This document shows positions 22,866 through 26,526 of a stretch of DNA of 26,526 nt, in pieces (the first letter of the stretch is position 1; the number at the start of each line of letters is the position of its first letter). A model generated the notes under the pieces. It was not told the DNA's origin. It saw only the letters and a program-made list of their open reading frames with translations, and ran no database searches. Position numbers and translations under genes: made by a program. Source of the stretch: JBCCTX01 sp964468435. Its GTDB lineage: Bacteria; Bacteroidota; Bacteroidia; J057. The stretch spans positions 1 through 26,526 of the forward strand of contig CAYXVE010000066.1 of NCBI GenBank assembly GCA_964468435.1. Reading direction: 5' to 3'.

Positions 22866-25331
22866 ATGAAACTACTCAAATTTGGCGGGTCATCTGTGGC
22901 TGACTCCGCCTGTATTCAGCGTGTCTCAGATATTGTAGAATCCTATCTCGCCCGTGGTGAAAAATTTGCCGTAGTAGTATCTGCAATGGGTGGGTTGACA
23001 GATTTCCTCGTGCTAATGGGGGATCTTGCCAAAGAAGGAGATAAAGGATATGAGCCCCTTGTACAGGAATTTGTTAGCAGACACCACCGGGTGATCGCAG
23101 AACTTATCCCTGCCAATAAGCAACAGGGAATTAAAGACACTATTTCCAAAGCAGCAGAAGAGCTTAGCGACCTTTTACATGGAGTATATCTGATTAAAGA
23201 ACTGACACCTCGCACAAAGGACTATATACTGAGTTTTGGTGAGCGCTGCTCTGCATATTTGTTGTCCAAAGTACTATGGTACAAAGGGGTCAACGCTGCT
23301 CATCTGGATGCACGAGAAGTGATACGCACCAATGATGCTTTTGGCAGGGCAAAAGTCATGGTCTCAGTATCCTATCAGAATATTGCTGAATATTTTCAAC
23401 AATCAGAGGAACTTCAGATCATTACAGGTTTTCTCGGCTCTACAGATAGAGGAGAAACAACTACACTGGGGCGGGGAGGATCTGATTATACAGCCTCATT
23501 ATTTGGTGCAGCCCTGGATGCTGAAGCCATAGAAATATGGACAGACGTAGCTGGTGTGATGACTGCAGATCCCAATAAGGTACAGAAAGCATTGCCTGTA
23601 AGACACCTTACCTATCAGGAGGCTCTAGAAATGTCTCATTTTGGAGCTAAGGTGATCTATCCCGCTACGGTCATTCCTGCTATGGAAAAAAAGATCCCAA
23701 TATATATCAAATCTACTTTTCAGCCCGAAGAAGTAGGCACACTGATCACAGAGGATCCCAGCCCGGCAGATGAGCATCTCATCAAGGGAATTTCTTCGAT
23801 CGATAATGTATCCTTGGTCACGTTACAGGGCAGTGCTCTGGTAGGTGCTGTTGCCAGTCATACTTACAGGTTATTTCGTTGTTTAGCCGGCTATAGCATC
23901 AACATTATCCTGATCACACAAGGATCATCAGAACACAATATATGCTTTGCTGTCAAACCTGAAGAAGCAGAACTTACCCGTAAAGCCATTGAAGAGGAGT
24001 TTGAACTCGAGATCAAATCAAAGTACATGGATCCAGTCGTGATCGAAAACAATTTCTCGATCATCGCGGCTATTGGAGAGAATATGAAGTCAAGGCCAGG
24101 TATTTCTGCCAGGTTGTTTCTCGCTCTTGGGAAAAATGGTGTCAATGTAGGGGTAACCTCACAGGGATCGTCTGAGAGGAATATCTCTGTTGCTATCCAT
24201 AAAAGGGATGAAGTGAAAGCCCTAAATGCCATTCATGAAGCATTTTTCTTATCGGATACGTATTCGTTAAATCTGTTTATCGTGGGAGTAGGATTGATTG
24301 GAGGTACGTTGCTCAAGCAGATTCGCGAACACATGAGCTTCCTGCGCAGAAGTCAGCATGTAGAGATCAATGTAGTCGCTTTGGCAAATAGCAAGCGAAT
24401 GATCTTTGATGTGGATGGTATAGATCTGGACAATTGGAAAGAACAGCTCAACGCATCTGAAGAAAAAATGGACATTGAGAAGTTTGTCTCAAAGATGAAG
24501 GATCTCAATATGCGCAATAGTATTTTTATTGACAATACAGCTGATCCTACGATCTCCCAGTATTATGAGCAGATACTGGATTCCAGTATTTCAATTTCTA
24601 CTCCCAATAAGGTCGCTCCTTCAGGACAGTATCAATCCTATCAGGATCTGAAAGAACTGGCTTATGAACGCGGGGTAAAGATTATGTACGAAACCAATGT
24701 AGGCGCAGGATTACCTGTAATCACGACGATTACGGACCTGGTAAATAGTGGTGATATCATTCAAAAAATAGAGGGAGTACTATCAGGGTCTTTGTCCTAT
24801 ATCTTCAATACCTTTCAAAATGGAGAAAGAAAGTTTAGTGAAATAGTGGAAGAAGCTCAGGAAAAAGGATTTACCGAGCCCGACCCGAGGGAAGATTTGC
24901 TAGGTGCGGATGTTGCAAGAAAGCTTACGATCCTTGCGCGTGAATCGGGTCTGGCATTGGAACGTGAGGCTATTGAAATCAAGCCTATTCTTTCAGAAGC
25001 ATGTATCAAGGCTACCAGTATTCCAGCCTTTTTTGAGGCGCTTAGAGCATATGATGAACATTTTGAGCAAATGCGTTTAGAAGCTGCTCGGGAGGGAAAG
25101 ACGCTGAGGTTTATTGGTACCATAGAAGGAGAAAAGGCCTATATATCGCTTCAGGCTGTTGGAAAAGACAGTGATTTCTATCATCTCTCTGGTAGCGATA
25201 ATATGATTGTATTCACTACAGAGCGATATAAAGAACGCCCGCTAGTAATCAAAGGACCTGGAGCAGGAGCTGAGGTTACAGCCGCCGGTGTTTTTGCCGA
25301 GATTATTCGTATCGGGTACTATCTTTCATGA
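22866..25331 (+). CDS. thrA: Bifunctional aspartokinase/homoserine dehydrogenase I
   Basis: An 821-residue fusion like E. coli ThrA. The aspartokinase domain is about 1-300 (KFGGSSVAD at 5-13, FGERCSA at 124-130, TDVAGVMTADP at 226-236). Two ACT regulatory domains follow (about 313-385 and 397-462, each with QGSSE), the expected site for feedback control by threonine. The homoserine dehydrogenase domain is about 468-821, with nucleotide-binding GVGLIGG at 474-480, NKVAPS with K582, and GADVARK with the catalytic D682 and K686. It catalyses the first and third steps from aspartate to homoserine. thrB follows after 80 bases, so the two probably form a thr operon. All catalytic motifs are intact. 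Confidence 0.97.
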   Translation: MKLLKFGGSSVADSACIQRVSDIVESYLARGEKFAVVVSAMGGLTDFLVLMGDLAKEGDKGYEPLVQEFVSRHHRVIAELIPANKQQGIKDTISKAAEELSDLLHGVYLIKELTPRTKDYILSFGERCSAYLLSKVLWYKGVNAAHLDAREVIRTNDAFGRAKVMVSVSYQNIAEYFQQSEELQIITGFLGSTDRGETTTLGRGGSDYTASLFGAALDAEAIEIWTDVAGVMTADPNKVQKALPVRHLTYQEALEMSHFGAKVIYPATVIPAMEKKIPIYIKSTFQPEEVGTLITEDPSPADEHLIKGISSIDNVSLVTLQGSALVGAVASHTYRLFRCLAGYSINIILITQGSSEHNICFAVKPEEAELTRKAIEEEFELEIKSKYMDPVVIENNFSIIAAIGENMKSRPGISARLFLALGKNGVNVGVTSQGSSERNISVAIHKRDEVKALNAIHEAFFLSDTYSLNLFIVGVGLIGGTLLKQIREHMSFLRRSQHVEINVVALANSKRMIFDVDGIDLDNWKEQLNASEEKMDIEKFVSKMKDLNMRNSIFIDNTADPTISQYYEQILDSSISISTPNKVAPSGQYQSYQDLKELAYERGVKIMYETNVGAGLPVITTITDLVNSGDIIQKIEGVLSGSLSYIFNTFQNGERKFSEIVEEAQEKGFTEPDPREDLLGADVARKLTILARESGLALEREAIEIKPILSEACIKATSIPAFFEALRAYDEHFEQMRLEAAREGKTLRFIGTIEGEKAYISLQAVGKDSDFYHLSGSDNMIVFTTERYKERPLVIKGPGAGAEVTAAGVFAEIIRIGYYLS

Positions 25332-25411
25332 CCGTCGATACCCTATAGAATAACTAACAAAAATATAGCCAGGCATATATTCTGTTTACTTCAATACATA
25401 TACATAGTAGT

Positions 25412-26347
25412 ATGCATAATGACATACAAGTATTTGCTCCGGCAAGTGTAGCTAACGTCGGGTGTGGGTTTGATACGCTGGGTTTTGCCATACACCGTCC
25501 GGGAGACGATGTAGTAGTAAGATTTTCTGATGTGCAAGGGCTTCGTATCACCAAAATAGCTGGAGACCGTGGCAAATTGCCAACAGATCCGGAAAAAAAC
25601 ACCGCAGGTGTAGCTGCACTCAGGTTGATGGAGCACTTGGAGGTAGATAGAGGTGTGGAAATGGAAATATACAAGGGAATACCCATTGGGAGTGGTCTGG
25701 GTTCTAGTGCTTGTAGTGCTGTTGCGGGAGCTATGGCTATCAATGAACTCTTAGGAAATCCGTTATCCAAGCAGCAACTATTACCTTTTGCGTTAGCGGG
25801 AGAAGCCATTGCCAGTGGTGGTGCCATCCATGCAGATAATGTAGGCCCCTGTCTGATGGGGGGGATGGTCCTGGTTAGGAGCAACGAAGACCTAGATACA
25901 GTTAATATACCTGTTCCCGAGAATTTATTTGCTTCGGTTGTGCTTCCAGAGCTGGAGATACTGACAGCTGATGCACGGAGCATTTTGCGTACGGAGATTC
26001 CCATGAAAGAAGCCATCATCCAGTGGGGCAATGTAGGAGGGTTAGTAGCGGGATTTATGCAAAAGGATTTCCAACTGATTGGAAGATCGCTTCAGGATGT
26101 GATTGTAGAGCCTTATCGTTCGCGGCTGATACCGCATTTTTATGAAGTCAAAAAATCTGCAGCTCGTGCAGGCGCATTGGGATGTAGCATTTCAGGAGCT
26201 GGACCGGCGGTATTTGCCATTTGTGAGGGCGATCAGACCGCTTTCAAGGTCGCTATTGCCATGCAAAAGACCTTTATCGAAGCCGGCATCGGCTGTGAGC
26301 GCTATGTATCGACCATCAACACCTTGGGAGCAATGCGGATCAAATAA
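25412..26347 (+). CDS. thrB: Homoserine kinase
   Basis: A 311-residue GHMP-family kinase that phosphorylates homoserine to O-phosphohomoserine, the substrate of threonine synthase. It starts with the family pattern QVFAPASVANVGCGFDTLGFA (positions 6-26); the ATP-binding loop PIGSGLGSSACS is at 91-102, and the C-terminal GHMP motif ALGCSISGAGPAVFAI lies about residues 254-269. Length is normal. It follows thrA on the same strand, with an 80-base gap that contains only a short AT-rich inverted repeat. In many operons thrC comes next; in the 179 bases left here no thrC start is seen. Confidence 0.97.
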   Translation: MHNDIQVFAPASVANVGCGFDTLGFAIHRPGDDVVVRFSDVQGLRITKIAGDRGKLPTDPEKNTAGVAALRLMEHLEVDRGVEMEIYKGIPIGSGLGSSACSAVAGAMAINELLGNPLSKQQLLPFALAGEAIASGGAIHADNVGPCLMGGMVLVRSNEDLDTVNIPVPENLFASVVLPELEILTADARSILRTEIPMKEAIIQWGNVGGLVAGFMQKDFQLIGRSLQDVIVEPYRSRLIPHFYEVKKSAARAGALGCSISGAGPAVFAICEGDQTAFKVAIAMQKTFIEAGIGCERYVSTINTLGAMRIK

Positions 26348-26481
26348 TATTGAAAGCTTAAGAACGCGTTTCATTTCCCTACAAATGGCCTTGCAGATGG
26401 CTTTCGTTTGCAACGGTGGTAATTGAAAAAAATATATGTAATAATATTTAACACTGTAATAATACTTGAAAAGGATTAATC

Positions 26482-26526
26482 CTCGATCCTTCGAGATGAT
26501 CCTCATGCTCGCAATCTCCCTTGAGA
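26482..26526. repeat. Structured, possibly repeated intergenic element at the right edge
   Basis: After AT-rich sequence the composition changes to G+C-richer DNA with nested short inverted repeats: CTCGA/TCGAG around TCCT (26482-26495), GAGAT/ATCTC around a 16-base centre, and TCTC/GAGA at the last 12 bases. This looks like the edge of a dispersed palindromic element, but the window ends here and no second copy was found within it. Confidence 0.3.

Noticed and set aside
25354..26031. 225-codon open frame on the minus strand across thrB
   Set aside because: It is antisense to a homoserine kinase with intact motifs, is serine/alanine rich with no family pattern, and runs against the operon; a shadow of thrB.

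Overview
The window looks like chromosomal DNA from a member of the Bacteroidota, probably an aerobic, free-living one. The evidence is a type IX secretion (T9SS) C-terminal sorting domain at the left edge, a promoter upstream of nuoE that matches the Bacteroidota sigma consensus exactly (TTG, 19 bases, TAnnTTTG), weak or absent Shine-Dalgarno sequences, and moderate G+C. A Planctomycete-type cytochrome/DUF1501 gene pair and a eukaryotic-type myo-inositol oxygenase fit the accessory gene content of marine or soil Bacteroidota, but I cannot name a genus. I see no rRNA, tRNA, CRISPR array, transposase or phage gene.

Layout from left to right. Bases 1-630: the 3' end of a T9SS-exported protein and its intrinsic terminator. 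712-3728: a two-gene glycosylation unit, with a polytopic GT-C-like membrane protein overlapping a family 2 glycosyltransferase; the first gene carries a nine-G tract. 3720-5125 (minus): a PspC-domain protein overlapping a degenerate M48 peptidase-like protein, both ending in the same type of zinc ribbon. 5183-6232: L-threonine aldolase. 6248-9697 (minus): full-length pyruvate carboxylase. 9825-13624 (minus): a PSCyt1-DUF1549-DUF1553 protein followed by a DUF1501 protein. Divergent to that pair, at 13787-15004, is a membrane-anchored winged-helix protein whose upstream region holds two copies of a palindrome. 15076-16825 (minus): DUF350 membrane protein and myo-inositol oxygenase. 17204-20335: a TonB-C-like secreted protein, an MBL-fold hydrolase, MsrA and a serine hydrolase. 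20638-20991: a SnoaL-like protein closed by a strong terminator. 21142-26347: nuoE-carA, then thrA-thrB.

The right-hand part is core metabolism: aspartate is taken through aspartokinase/homoserine dehydrogenase to homoserine and O-phosphohomoserine, CarA supplies ammonia for carbamoyl phosphate, and pyruvate carboxylase replenishes oxaloacetate, the precursor of aspartate. Threonine aldolase works in the opposite direction, splitting threonine to glycine and acetaldehyde.

The best candidate for an undescribed system is 9825-15004: a membrane-tethered winged-helix regulator facing a haem-domain/DUF1501 operon across an intergenic region with a perfect 10+1+10 palindrome and a partial second copy 35 bases away. 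The second candidate is the PspC/M48-like pair, where the protease-like partner has lost the first histidine of HExxH and both partners share a C-terminal zinc ribbon of identical spacing. Operators, promoters and the 36-residue ORF were called by eye and are tentative.
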